Below are positions 1 to 9,900 of a stretch of DNA of 64,000 nucleotides, in pieces. The notes below the pieces were generated by a model. That model made no database searches. It saw only the letters and a program-made list of their open reading frames with translations, and was not told the DNA's origin. Numbering within the stretch: position 1 is the stretch's first letter; every line of letters starts with the position of its first letter. The position numbers and the translations under genes are program-made. Origin of the DNA: Actinomadura rifamycini DSM 43936 (GTDB lineage Bacteria; Actinomycetota; Actinomycetes; Streptosporangiales; Streptosporangiaceae); assembly GCF_000425065.1 (NCBI RefSeq), contig NZ_KE384300.1, positions 348,559 to 412,558 of the forward strand, in the 5' to 3' direction.

Positions 1-87
1 CTCCCGGGGCCGGGTGCGACGGGTGCGACGTTGATCCGACTCGTTGGTCCGACTCTAGGCGATGGGACGCTCAGGCGGCGCGGAGCC

Positions 88-939
88 TCACGGCAGGGTG
101 AGGATTTCGTTGCCGTCGTCGGTGATCAGGATCGTGTGCTCGAACTGGGCCGTCCGCTTGCGGTCCTTCGTGACGACCGTCCAGCCGTCGTCCCACATGT
201 CGTAGTCGAAGCTCCCCAGCGTGAGCATCGGCTCGATCGTGAACGTCATCCCCGGCTCGATCAGCGTGGTCGCGCCCGGGTCGTCGTAGTGCGGCACGAC
301 CAGGCCCGAGTGGAACGTCGTCCCGATCCCGTGCCCGGTGAAGTCGCGCACCACCCCGTACCCGAACCGCTTCGCGTACGACTCGATGACCCGGCCGATC
401 ACGTTCAGCGCCCGTCCCGGCCTGGCGGCGCGGATGCCCCGCATCATCGCCTCCCGGGTGCGCTCCACCAGCAGCCGCGACTCCTCGGGCACGTCGCCGC
501 ACAGGAACGTCGCGTCGGTGTCGCCGTGCACCCCGCCGATGAACGCGGTGATGTCGACGTTGATGATGTCGCCGTCGCGCAGCACCGTGTCGTCCGGGAT
601 CCCGTGGCAGATCACCTCGTTGATCGAGGTGCACAGCGACTTCGGGAAGCCCCGGTAGCCGAGCGTGGACGGGTACGCGCCGTGGTCGAGCATGAACTCG
701 TGCCCGATCCGGTCGAGTTCGTCCGTCGTGATCCCGGGCCGGACCTGCTTGCCGACCTCCTCGAGCGCCTGCGCCGCGATCTTTCCCGCGACCCGCATCT
801 TCTCGATGGTCTCGGGCGATTTGACGTCCGGCTCGCCCGTCTTGGGCTTCTTCTTCCCGACGTACTCCGGGCGTGGGATGTGCGCGGGCACTTTCCGCAG
901 CGGAGAGACATTGCCGGGCCGGAGAAGCTGGGTCGTCAT
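88..939 (-). CDS. map: Type I methionine aminopeptidase
   Basis: Removes the initiator methionine from nascent cytosolic proteins using two divalent metal ions. The 283-residue protein has the M24A fold. The five metal ligands are visible in order: Asp in VDIT, Asp in GDTDAT, His in GHGIG, Glu in IEPM and Glu in FEHT. A basic N-terminal extension of about 40 residues (KVPAHIPRPEYVGKKKPK) precedes the catalytic domain, as in the longer actinobacterial MetAPs. The ATG start is preceded by TACACT 8 nt upstream and lacks a Shine-Dalgarno sequence, so the message may be leaderless. It is divergent from the small gene at 1010. Assignment is secure. Confidence 0.96.
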   Translation of the reverse strand: MTTQLLRPGNVSPLRKVPAHIPRPEYVGKKKPKTGEPDVKSPETIEKMRVAGKIAAQALEEVGKQVRPGITTDELDRIGHEFMLDHGAYPSTLGYRGFPKSLCTSINEVICHGIPDDTVLRDGDIINVDITAFIGGVHGDTDATFLCGDVPEESRLLVERTREAMMRGIRAARPGRALNVIGRVIESYAKRFGYGVVRDFTGHGIGTTFHSGLVVPHYDDPGATTLIEPGMTFTIEPMLTLGSFDYDMWDDGWTVVTKDRKRTAQFEHTILITDDGNEILTLP

Positions 940-947
940 GGTAAAGG

Positions 948-953
948 AGTGTA
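948..953 (-). promoter_or_regulatory. Candidate -10 box (TACACT) of map
   Basis: A TANNNT hexamer ends 8 nt before the map ATG, with no ribosome-binding site between. This fits leaderless transcription; no clear -35 is seen. Confidence 0.45.
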
Positions 954-1009
954 GTCAGCGCGACCGGGGCACGAATCCCGTGCTTCCGTTGACGTCGAGA
1001 GGAGCGCCC

Positions 1010-1186
1010 GTGAAAGGCACTGACGGCGACTGGTGGTTCTGCCTCAAGCACATGAAGGTGGAGCACGGCCCCGGCTGCCCCAACAAGGACCGGATGGGCC
1101 CCTACGACTCCGAGGGCGCCGCCGCGAACGCCCTCTCCCTCGCCCGCGAGCGCAACGAAGCCTGGCGCCGCCAGAACGAGGACTGA
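1010..1186 (+). CDS. Small conserved Trp/Cys/His protein, 58 aa
   Basis: A 58-residue protein starting at GTG after a good ribosome-binding site (GAGAGGAG, 5 nt upstream). It begins VKGTDGDWWFCLKHMKV and has the spacing C11-x2-H14-x4-H19-x3-C23, which could bind a zinc ion. A central KDRMGPY segment is followed by an acidic/basic helix. I recall similar short proteins as common in actinobacteria, but no function is known to me. It lies divergent from map. The upstream in-frame ATG at 665 would run through map on the other strand and is not used. Confidence 0.8.
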   Translation: MKGTDGDWWFCLKHMKVEHGPGCPNKDRMGPYDSEGAAANALSLARERNEAWRRQNED

Positions 1187-1223
1187 ACGGGCGCCGGCGC
1201 CGCCGGCGGCGACGCGGCGCGCG

Positions 1224-1811
1224 TCAGTCGACGGTGGGCCCGGTGACGGTCTCGAGGAGGCGGGCGAGGCGGGCGCGCAGGCCGGGGCGGTCGCGCGCCC
1301 GCTCCTCGCCCGCCGCGGCGCTGACCAGGTGCTGGGCGCCGTCGAACGACAGCAGCGCCTCCTCCGGCGGGACGGTCAGCGCCTCGTGCGCGAGCCCCCG
1401 CAGCTCCCGGTCCCCGCCTTCGAGGGCCAGGACGGTCGCGCCGGTGCGGCGGGCGTCGTCCACGCGCTCCAGCAGCGGGACGGGCGCGTCCTCCTCGGCG
1501 ACGACGAACACCGTCTCCCCGCGCCGCGCCGCCTCCAGCCGGTCCAGCCCGACGGCGAGGTGCGCGGGCGCGCCGGGCGGCGGGGACCAGCGCACCAGCG
1601 TCGGGGCCAGCCCGGGCGCGGCGCCGAGCCGGCTCTCGTCGTCGAGGTGCGCGGCGAGGTGCCACGGGTCGCCGCCGGGCGTGCCGACCAGCAGCAGCCC
1701 GCCGGGCGTCCGCGAGGTGACCCGCAGCGCGCGGCCGAACTCGGTCGTCCGGTCCAGCCAGCCCGTGGCGGACAGCACCTCGCGCAGCATCGAGATCTGC
1801 TCGGCGTCCAC
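1224..1811 (-). CDS. Hypothetical protein with SIS-like C-terminal segment
   Basis: A 195-residue protein read from GTG at 1811. The second half reads GETVFVVAEEDAPVPLLERV, then DDARRTGATVLALEGGDRE and LAHEALTVP. This has the layout of SIS (sugar isomerase) domains, in which a strand with an S/T-rich loop is followed by a helix, a GATVLAI strand and an end at VLxxP. The phosphosugar-binding Ser/Thr loop is replaced by acidic residues (AEEDAP), so classical isomerase activity is doubtful. It is convergent with the 58-aa gene and divergent from npdG. The family is not firmly recognised; the SIS relation is inference. Confidence 0.65.
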   Translation of the reverse strand: MDAEQISMLREVLSATGWLDRTTEFGRALRVTSRTPGGLLLVGTPGGDPWHLAAHLDDESRLGAAPGLAPTLVRWSPPPGAPAHLAVGLDRLEAARRGETVFVVAEEDAPVPLLERVDDARRTGATVLALEGGDRELRGLAHEALTVPPEEALLSFDGAQHLVSAAAGEERARDRPGLRARLARLLETVTGPTVD

Positions 1812-1911
1812 GGCACCATGGTGCCGCACCGGGCGCCGTCCGCAGGCGCTTTCCCCCCATCGGGGAGGCCGGGACACGGCGGCCGGGGACCCGCCTGGCA
1901 GACTCGGCGGC

Positions 1912-2616
1912 ATGAGCGAACAGCAGCGGAAGAATCCCCACGACCTCCCGGACGCGAGCGGCCTCACGATCGGGATCCTCGGCGGCACCGGCGACCAGGG
2001 CAAGGGGCTCGCCCGCCGGTTCGCGCTCGCCGGGCACCGGGTGACGATCGGCTCCCGCAAGGCGGACCGGGCGCAGGAGGCCGCGGACGACCTGAAGGCG
2101 GGCGACCCGGGCCTCGAGGTGTCGGGCGCGGAGAACCCGGCCGCGGCCGGCGGGTCCGACATCGTGATCGTCGCCGTCCCGTGGGAGGGCCACCGGGCCA
2201 CGCTGGAGTCGGTGCGGGACGAGCTCGCCGGCAAGATCGTCGTTGACTGCGTCAACCCGCTGGGCTTCGAGAAGGGCAAGGGCGCGTTCGCGCTGCCGGT
2301 CGAGGAGGGCAGCGCCGCCGAGCAGGCCGCCGCCGTCCTGCCGGACAGCCGCGTCGTCGCCGCCTTCCACCACGTGTCGGCGAAGCTGCTGCTCGACCCC
2401 GCGGTCGGCGAGATGGAGCTGGACGTCCTGGTCCTCGGCAACGACCGGGAGGCCACCGACCTCGTGCAGGCCCTCGCCGGCCGGATCCCCGGCATGCGCG
2501 GCGTGTACGGCGGCCGCCTCCACAACGCGGGCCAGATCGAGGCGTTCACCGCGAACCTCATCTCGATGAACCGCCGCTACAAGGCCCACGCCGGCATCCG
2601 CATCACCGACGTGTGA
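1912..2616 (+). CDS. npdG: F420-dependent NADP reductase
   Basis: Transfers hydride between coenzyme F420 and NADP+ in the cytosol. The 234-residue protein carries the N-terminal dinucleotide-binding loop GILGGTGDQGKGL, followed by SRKADRAQ (NADP 2'-phosphate contact region). It also has DIVIVAVPWEGH, VVDCVNPL, and AFHHVSAKLL with the conserved HH pair. Length and order fit the NpdG/Fno family. The ATG start is supported by the conserved N-terminal extension MSEQQRKNPHDLPDASGL, but a Shine-Dalgarno sequence is weak. It indicates that the organism makes F420. Confidence 0.93.
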   Translation: MSEQQRKNPHDLPDASGLTIGILGGTGDQGKGLARRFALAGHRVTIGSRKADRAQEAADDLKAGDPGLEVSGAENPAAAGGSDIVIVAVPWEGHRATLESVRDELAGKIVVDCVNPLGFEKGKGAFALPVEEGSAAEQAAAVLPDSRVVAAFHHVSAKLLLDPAVGEMELDVLVLGNDREATDLVQALAGRIPGMRGVYGGRLHNAGQIEAFTANLISMNRRYKAHAGIRITDV

Positions 2617-2683
2617 TCCGGTCGGCGCCGCCGGCCGCGTTCCGGGCCGGTCGCGGCGACCGCCGGCGGGCAGGGGAGCGCTC

Positions 2684-3736
2684 GTGATCGATCCGGAGGC
2701 GGCGCGGCGGCCGCTCGTCCTGCTGCCGAAGGCGCGGACGGGGCCGCTGCGCGCCGTCGGGCGGCGCGTCGGGATCGCCGCGCTCGCGGTGCTGGCCGTC
2801 GTGGCCGCCGTGTACCTCGGCCGCGACGGCTACCGCGACTCCGCCGACGGCGAGGTCACGCTGCTGGACGCCTTCTACTACGCCACCGTGTCCGTCTCGA
2901 CGACCGGGTACGGCGACGTCACGCCGGTGAGCGACAGCGCCCGGCTCGTCAACATCCTCTTCGTCACGCCCGTGCGGGTGCTGTTCCTGATCGTCCTCGT
3001 CGGCACGACCCTCGAGGTGCTCGCGGAACGCACCCGCGAGGACTGGCGGAAGTCACGCTGGAGGGCCCGCGTGCGCGACCACATCGTGGTGACCGGCTAC
3101 GGAACGAAGGGCCGGAGCGCCATCAAGACCCTGCTGACCACCGGGATCCCGCACGAGTCGATCGTCGTGGTCGACCCCGACCCGCGCGTCGTCGCCGAGG
3201 CGGCGGAGGCGGGCCTGGCGGGGATCGTGGGGGACGCCACCCGCAGCTCCGTGCTCCGGCAGGCCGGGGCACCGCGGGCCCGCGAGATCGTCGTGGCGGC
3301 CGGGCGGGACGACACCGCGGTGCTGATCACGCTGACCGCGCGGCAGCTCAACCCGCGGGCCGGCATCCAGGCGTCGGTGCGCGAGTCGGAGAACGTCCCG
3401 CTGCTGCGGCAGAGCGGCGCCGACCACGTCGTGACGTCGTCGGAGGCCGCGGGGCGGCTGCTGGGCGTCTCGACCCGGCACCCCCACGTCGGGGAGGTCA
3501 TCGAGGACCTGCTCGACCAGGGCAGCGGCCTCGACCTGATCGAGCGGGGGGTGACGGCCGAGGAGGCCGGGCGGCCGCTCTCGGCCGCCGCGGAGCCGGT
3601 GCTGGCGGTGGTGCGGGACGGGCGCAAGCTGCCGTTCGACCACCCCGACTGCGCCGCCCTGCGGCCGGACGACCGGCTGATCGTGGCGCGCTCGACGCAC
3701 CGGCGGGCCCGGGAGGACGGCGACGGCCCGGGCTGA
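2684..3736 (+). CDS. Two-TM potassium channel with TrkA-N (RCK) domain
   Basis: A 350-residue K+ channel subunit. A first membrane helix (about residues 28-45, VGIAALAVLAVVAAVYL) is followed by a pore helix and the selectivity filter TTGYGD. A second helix (VRVLFLIVLVGTTLEVL) leads into a cytosolic RCK/TrkA-N Rossmann domain (IVVTGYGTKGRSA, VVVDPDP, GDATRSSVL) and a TrkA-C-like end. This is the MthK-type layout, in which ligand binding to the RCK ring gates the pore. The GTG start has AGGGGAG 5 nt upstream. It stands alone between npdG and panB. Confidence 0.93.
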   Translation: MIDPEAARRPLVLLPKARTGPLRAVGRRVGIAALAVLAVVAAVYLGRDGYRDSADGEVTLLDAFYYATVSVSTTGYGDVTPVSDSARLVNILFVTPVRVLFLIVLVGTTLEVLAERTREDWRKSRWRARVRDHIVVTGYGTKGRSAIKTLLTTGIPHESIVVVDPDPRVVAEAAEAGLAGIVGDATRSSVLRQAGAPRAREIVVAAGRDDTAVLITLTARQLNPRAGIQASVRESENVPLLRQSGADHVVTSSEAAGRLLGVSTRHPHVGEVIEDLLDQGSGLDLIERGVTAEEAGRPLSAAAEPVLAVVRDGRKLPFDHPDCAALRPDDRLIVARSTHRRAREDGDGPG

Positions 3737-3760
3737 CGCCGTCCCGCCGGGCCCGGTGCG

Positions 3761-4612
3761 CTACTTGTAGGAGTGCTCGGCGGCCGGGTAGGTGCCGCCG
3801 ACGACCTCGTCCGCGTAGGCGCGGGCGGCGTCGCCGAGGACGGTGTTCACGTCCGCGAACTTCTTGACGAACTTGGCGGTGTGCGGGGTGAGGCCCGCCA
3901 TGTCCTGCCATACCAGGACCTGCGCGTCGGTGCCGCCGCCGGCGCCGATGCCGATCGTCGGGATGGACAGCGACGCGGTGACGCGCGCGGCGAGCTCCTC
4001 GGGGACGCATTCGAGCACGACCGAGAACGCGCCGGCGGCCTCCAGCGCCTTGGCGTCGGCGATCAGCTCCTCGCCGGACTCGCCGCGGCCCTGCACCCGG
4101 TACCCGCCGAAGACGTTCACCGACTGCGGGGTGAGGCCGAGGTGCGCCATCACCGGGATGCCGGCCGCGACCAGCGCCTCGACCTGCGGCAGGATGCGGC
4201 GCCCGCCCTCCAGCTTGATCGCGTGGGCGCCCGCCTCCTTCATGAAGCGGGTGGCGCTGGCGAGGGCCTCGGACACGCCCGTCTGGTACGAGCCGAACGG
4301 CAGGTCGGCGACCACCATCGCGCGCTTGGACCCGCGGACGACCGCGGCGGTGAGCGGGACCAGGTCGTCGACCGTCACGGGGATCGTCGAGTCGTAGCCG
4401 TAGACGACCATGGCGGCCGAGTCGCCGACGAGCAGCACGGGGATGCCGGCCTCGTCGAACACCCGCGCGGTGAGGGCGTCGTAGGCGGTGAGCATCGGCC
4501 ACTTCTCGTGCCGCTGCTTGGCCGCCGCGATGTCCCGGACGGTGACCCGCCGCCCGCCGGTGCCGCCGTACAGCGCGGTGGGCTGGGCGGGGGGTGCAAC
4601 AGAAGAAGACAT
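3761..4612 (-). CDS. panB: 3-methyl-2-oxobutanoate hydroxymethyltransferase
   Basis: Adds a hydroxymethyl group from 5,10-methylene-THF to alpha-ketoisovalerate, the first step of pantothenate synthesis. The 283-residue protein shows the PanB landmarks: TVRDIAAAKQRHEKWPMLTA, VGDSAAMVVYGYDST, DLPFGSYQ, MAHLGLTPQS and VVLECVPEELA, which carries the catalytic Glu. I chose the ATG at 4612 because GGAGG lies 6 nt upstream. An in-frame ATG at 4639 has no such site and would put this GGAGG inside the coding region. panC and panD are not in the window. Confidence 0.95.
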   Translation of the reverse strand: MSSSVAPPAQPTALYGGTGGRRVTVRDIAAAKQRHEKWPMLTAYDALTARVFDEAGIPVLLVGDSAAMVVYGYDSTIPVTVDDLVPLTAAVVRGSKRAMVVADLPFGSYQTGVSEALASATRFMKEAGAHAIKLEGGRRILPQVEALVAAGIPVMAHLGLTPQSVNVFGGYRVQGRGESGEELIADAKALEAAGAFSVVLECVPEELAARVTASLSIPTIGIGAGGGTDAQVLVWQDMAGLTPHTAKFVKKFADVNTVLGDAARAYADEVVGGTYPAAEHSYK

Positions 4613-4850
4613 GCGAAACCTCCGGTCTTGAGGCGCCACGGTGGCGTACCCAGACGGTCCGATCGTGCCACTTGGTCAACGATTCGGGTAGCCCCGACAT
4701 TCCACAATCTATTGGGGCGAGTTGGGTGCAAAGTGTGGTTCGGAGTCCGGTTTTCCGCACGGTAAGCGCGATCTTCTCCCCGCGTAACGGTGTCATGGCC
4801 CATACTGTCGCTGGATACTGCTACGACGACCGGCTGTCTGGAGCGCGTCA

Positions 4851-6959
4851 GTGAGATCCGTCATGGCGCCGCGAGGCGACGTCCCCGGCCCCGACTCGGC
4901 CTCCCGGACCCTCGTCCTGGGCGTCGACGGCGCCCGGCGGATCGTCCAGTGCGGGCCCAACGTCCGCGCCGTCCTCGGGAAAGAAGCGGGGGAGCTGCTG
5001 GGCCGCCCCGCCTGCGACCTCGTCGCGGAGGAGGGCAAAGCCGAGCTGGAGTCGATGCTGGAGGCCATCGGCGAGAACCAGGAGCGCCGCGGCGTCCTGC
5101 CCGTCCAGAGCCGCGGCGACACGGTCTCCGCGATCGTGACCGCGCAGCCCATGCTCGGCGGCGACGAGGGCGCCGCGCCCGCCGCGCTGCTGTACGTCCA
5201 GGTGGCGCTGCCCCCGAGCGAGCGCTACCAGGACCCGGCCCTCATGCGCCGCGCCCTGCTGGACGACCCGCTCACCCGGTTCGGCGACACGCTCGACCTC
5301 GACCAGTCCGCACGCAAGATCGTCGAAGTGGTCGTCCCGCACTACTGCAACGCCGCGTCCGTGCTGGTGCTGGAGAGCCTCGTCGCCGCCGACGAGGTGC
5401 ACAGCGAGTCCGGCTCGGCCGTCATGCGCCGCATCGCCGTCACCTCCGACGACGACAACCTCGCCTGGACGTCCGCGTTCCCCGTCGGCGAGGTCCTCGT
5501 CTTCCCCGAGGGCACCCCGTACCACGAGGTCATGGACACGGCCCGTCCCGTCCACCGCCCCCACATCGACGCCGACGCCGCCGGGGCCATCGGGCGGATC
5601 TGGCGGCGCGACCCCGCGGGCGCGCTGCTCACCGACGTCTCGATGGTGCTGCTGCCGCTGATCGCCAACGACACGCTGCTCGGCTTCATCGCCTGCACCC
5701 GCGTCCCCGGCTTCCGCAAGTTCGACCGGTACGACGTCGAGATCGGCATGGAGTTCGCGGGCGGCGCCGCGATCGTCATCGAGAACGCCCGCCGCTACAG
5801 CCGCGAGCGCGCCACCGCCCTCGCCCTCCAGCGCAGCCTGCTGCCGAACCGGCTGTCCGCGCCGTCGTCGGTCGAGGTCCGGCACCGCTACCTGCCCGGC
5901 AGCAAGCTCGTCGAGGTCGGCGGCGACTGGTACGAGTCGATCGCGCTGCCCGGCGCCCGCGTCGCGCTGATCGTCGGCGACGTCGCCGGGCACGGCGTCC
6001 GCGCCGCCGTCACGATGGGGCGGCTGCGCACCGCCCTGCACACCCTCGCGAACCTGGAACTGCCGCCCGCGGACGCCCTGCACGTCATGCACGAGCTGAT
6101 GATCGAGCTCGGCGAGCAGGAACCCCACTTCGCCACCTGCGTCTACGCCGTGTACGACGCCACCACCGGCACCATCGAGATCGCCTCCGCCGGGCACCTG
6201 CCGCCGCTGCTCGCCGGCCCCGGCGGCGACAACGAGTACCTGCGGGTGCCGCCCGCGCCGCCGCTCGGCGTCGCCGGCGGCGCCGCGATCGAGAGCCGCG
6301 AGTTCACCGTCGAGGACGGCAGCCTGTTCGTCATCTACACCGACGGGCTCGTCGAGAACCGCGGCCGCGACATCGACGACGGCCTCGCCCGGCTCCGCAC
6401 CATCTTCGGCCCCGACTCGGTGGACCGTCCCATGGAGGACCTCGCGAAGGCCACCCTCGCGGGCGTCTACGCCGACCAGCACCGCGACGACATCGCCGTG
6501 CTCATCGCCCGGCTGCGCCGCCTCCCCGAGGACCGCCGCGCCTCCTGGACGCTGCCCGCCGACCCCGCCGCCGTGCGCCGCGCCCGCGGGCTCGTCCGCA
6601 CCCGCCTCGCCGACTGGGGCCTCGAAGAACTCGAGTACACCACCCAGCTGCTGATCTCCGAGCTGATCACCAACGCGTACCGGTACGCGCACGGCCCCAT
6701 CGAGCTGCGGCTGCTCTACGAGCGCACCCTCGTCTGCGAGGTCCTCGACCGGTCCGCCGCGCTGCCCCGCCTCCGCCGCGCCGAGGACGACGACGAGAAC
6801 GGCCGCGGCCTCCTCGTCGTCAGCCAGCTCGCGCACCGCTGGGGCAGCCGCCGCACCGCCGCGGGCAAGGTCGTCTGGTGCGAGCAGACCGTGCCCGGCA
6901 TCGACCCCGAACCCGCCGACGTCGAGAGCCTCTGGCCCGGCGAGAGCCACCACCGCTAG
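4851..6959 (+). CDS. PAS-GAF-PP2C (RsbU/SpoIIE-type) phosphatase with HATPase domain
   Basis: A 702-residue predicted regulatory phosphatase. It has a PAS-like region (about 20-118), a GAF-like sensor region (about 130-320), and a PP2C-SpoIIE catalytic domain (about 350-560). The metal-binding motifs VGGDWYE, GDVAGHG and YTDGLVENR are present. The C-terminal HATPase_c_2 domain (about 565-690) has ELITNAYRYA and GRGLLVVSQLA. Such proteins dephosphorylate anti-sigma antagonists and can act as anti-sigma kinases. The GTG start has GGAG 7 nt upstream; ATG at 4863 is an alternative. Its stop overlaps the convergent EccC stop by 4 nt. The partner sigma system is not in the window. Confidence 0.92.
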   Translation: MRSVMAPRGDVPGPDSASRTLVLGVDGARRIVQCGPNVRAVLGKEAGELLGRPACDLVAEEGKAELESMLEAIGENQERRGVLPVQSRGDTVSAIVTAQPMLGGDEGAAPAALLYVQVALPPSERYQDPALMRRALLDDPLTRFGDTLDLDQSARKIVEVVVPHYCNAASVLVLESLVAADEVHSESGSAVMRRIAVTSDDDNLAWTSAFPVGEVLVFPEGTPYHEVMDTARPVHRPHIDADAAGAIGRIWRRDPAGALLTDVSMVLLPLIANDTLLGFIACTRVPGFRKFDRYDVEIGMEFAGGAAIVIENARRYSRERATALALQRSLLPNRLSAPSSVEVRHRYLPGSKLVEVGGDWYESIALPGARVALIVGDVAGHGVRAAVTMGRLRTALHTLANLELPPADALHVMHELMIELGEQEPHFATCVYAVYDATTGTIEIASAGHLPPLLAGPGGDNEYLRVPPAPPLGVAGGAAIESREFTVEDGSLFVIYTDGLVENRGRDIDDGLARLRTIFGPDSVDRPMEDLAKATLAGVYADQHRDDIAVLIARLRRLPEDRRASWTLPADPAAVRRARGLVRTRLADWGLEELEYTTQLLISELITNAYRYAHGPIELRLLYERTLVCEVLDRSAALPRLRRAEDDDENGRGLLVVSQLAHRWGSRRTAAGKVVWCEQTVPGIDPEPADVESLWPGESHHR

Positions 6960-9900
6960 ACGCCGCCGGCCACCGCCGTCTGGACGGGGCGGGGGGACCC
7001 GCCGCGCGGGATCCACAGCCCGCGGCCGGGCGGCAGCGGCTCGGCGTACACCCGCGGGAACAGCTGCCCCTCGGACCGGTCGCCCGCCATCACCAGCGCG
7101 CCCGTGCCGATCTCCCGGACGGCCTGGACGATCGGCTCGTACAGCCCGCGGGACGCGCCCGCCACCCGGCGGGCCACCGCGAAGTGCAGCCCGATGTCGC
7201 GCCCGTTCGGGACGAACGGGAGGAACGGCGCGAGCGGCTGCCGGCCCGCCGTGGTCAGCAGGTCGTAGTCGTCCACCAGCACCACGATGCGCGGGCCCGC
7301 GACCTCGACCGGGCCCGAGTCGTCGGGCATCCGGCCGTCCAGCTCCTTCGCCACCCCCGCCGCGAGCCCCGCGCACACCCGCGGGGTCGTCCCGTAGCCG
7401 CCGAGGTACGGGTCGGGCACGAAGCCCTGCAGGGAGCGGCGCGGGTCCATGACGGCGAACACCAGCTCGCCGGGGGAGTACCGGTCCATCAGGCCGCGCG
7501 CCAGGAGCCGCAGCAGGTTCGACTTGCCGCAGCCGCCGTCGCCGAGCACCAGCAGGTTCTGGTCGCGGCCGAACAGATCGACGTCCGCCGCCGCGAAACG
7601 CTCGTCGAGGGCGAACGGGACGGTCCGCGGCGCGTCCGCCGGGCCCGGCAGGTCGCGGGCCGGGACCAGGTCCGGCAGGACGCGCACCGGCGGCGCCTGC
7701 GGACCCGTCCAGGCCCCGGCGACCGCCCGGACCGCCGCCTCCAGCGCGGTGCCCGGCGCGGTCGGGTCCGGTTCGCCGCCCAGCGCGGGCACCGCGACGT
7801 GCCCGAACAGGCCGCCGTCGGTCAGCGCCCGCCCCGGCGTCGCCGCGGTGATCGTCCCGGCCAGCCTGCGGTCCACCGTCGAGTCGGCCGGGTCGTTCAG
7901 CCGCAGCTCGACCCGCTGCCCGAACGTCGACTGCGCCGCGATCCGCACGTCGTTCCACCGCAGCATCCCCGCCACCACGTGCACGCCGTAGCCGCCGCCG
8001 CGCCGCAGCACGTCGGAGACCATGTCGTCGAGCTCCTCGAAGTCGTCGCGCACCGCGCCGAACCCGTCGACGACCAGCACCACGTCCGCGCACGCCAGCT
8101 CCGGCACCTCCCCGGCGGCGTGCAGCCGCCGCAGCCGCTCGACCCCGTCGATGCCGCGCCGCCGGAACACCTCCTCGCGGTGCTCCAGCATCGCGTGGAC
8201 CTCCTCCACGGTCCGCCGCACCCGCTCCCGGTCCGTGCGGCCCGCGACACCGCCCACGATCGGCAGCCCGTCCAGCGCGTGCAGCCCGCCGCCCGCCAGG
8301 TCCAGCCCGTACACGGCGACCTCGCCGGGCGCGGACGTGAGCGCCAGCGACAGCACCAGCGTGCGCAGCAGCGTCGTCTTGCCGGTCTGCGGCCCGCCGA
8401 TGACCGCGACGTGCCCGCCCGCGGCCGCCAGGTCCAGCCGCCACAGCCCCTGCCACTGCCGGCGGGGGTCGTCCAGCAGCCCGACCGGCACCCGCAGCGG
8501 CTCCGGCTCCACCGGCAGCCGCAGCCCGCCGGGGGCCGCCTCCGGCGCCCCGCACACCGCGTCCAGCGACGTCAGCGCCGGCAGCGGCGGCAGCCAGATC
8601 CGCCGGACCGGCGCACCGTGCCGCGCCACCTCGCCGGTCAGCACGTCCAGCAGCGTCGGGCCCGCCGTGCGCACCGGCAGGGCCGGCTCCGCCTCCGCCG
8701 GGCGCCCCGCGGGCTCCGGCGGGGGGCACAGCGGGTACGCCCGCACGGACGGGACGTCCGGCGCGTCCTCGCCCACCACCACCGGCCCCCGGTGCGGGCC
8801 CGACACGTACCCGCCCTTGAACCGGGTGTAGATGCTCGTGTCCACCTTCAGATACCCGAACCCGGGCATCGCGGGCAGCCGGAACGCGTCGGGCGTGTCG
8901 AGCACCGTGCGGCTCTCCTCCTCCGAGAACGTCCGCAGCCCGATCCGGTACGACAGGTACGTCTCCAGCCCCCGCAGCTTCCCGCTCTCGATCCGCTGGC
9001 TCGCCAGCAGCAGGTGCACCCCGATGCTCCGGCCGATCCGCCCGATCGACAGGAACAGCTCGATGAAGTCGGGCCGCGCCGTCAGCAGCTCCCCGAACTC
9101 GTCGATGATCACCAGCAGGTGCGGCAGCTCCGGCAGCTCCGGCCGCGACTCCCGCAGGTGCCGGTAGTCCCCGATGCTCGCGACGTTCCCCGCGTCCTTC
9201 AGCACCCGCTGGCGCCGCTGCACCTCCCCGGACAGGCTCGCGTGCACCCGCTCGACCAGCCCCGCGTCGTCCTCCAGGTTCGTAATCACGCCCGCCACCT
9301 GCGGCAGCGCGCCGAACGGCGCGAACGTCGCCCCGCCCTTGTAGTCGACCAGCACCATCGCGACCTGCTCGGGGGAGTGCGTGCACGCCAGCGCCAGCAC
9401 CAGCGTCCGCAGCAGCTCGCTCTTGCCGGACCCGGTCGCGCCCACGCACAGCCCGTGCGGCCCCATCCCGAGGCTCGCCGCCTCCTTCAGGTCCAGGACG
9501 ACCGCGCCGCCCGCGTCGTCCGCCCCGATCGGCACCCGCAGGAACGCCCGCTCCCCGCGCGGCGCCCACAGCGCCGGGACGTCCACGTCCTCGACGTCGC
9601 GCACGCCGAGCAGCGCCGGGAAGTCGACCTCCCCGCCCTGCGCCGCCGCCTCCTCCGCCGACTCCCGCGACAGCCGCAGCGGCGCCAGCATCCGCGCCAG
9701 CCCCTCGAGCATCCCGCCCGGCACGTCGTCCAGCGTCCCCGCCGTCCGCACCGGGGCCTCGCCCCGCAGATCCGTCACCTCGACCCGGTCGCCGTCCACC
9801 CGGACCCGCACCCCGACCTCGCCCGGCTCGTGCGCCTGCTCCGCCAGCAGATGCACCACCGTGACGCCCAGGTCCGCGACCGGCACCCCCTCGTCCGGAC

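Noticed and set aside
4613..4639. N-terminal extension of panB to ATG 4639
   Set aside because: The GGAGG site 6 nt before ATG 4612 would lie inside the extended gene, and no site precedes 4639.
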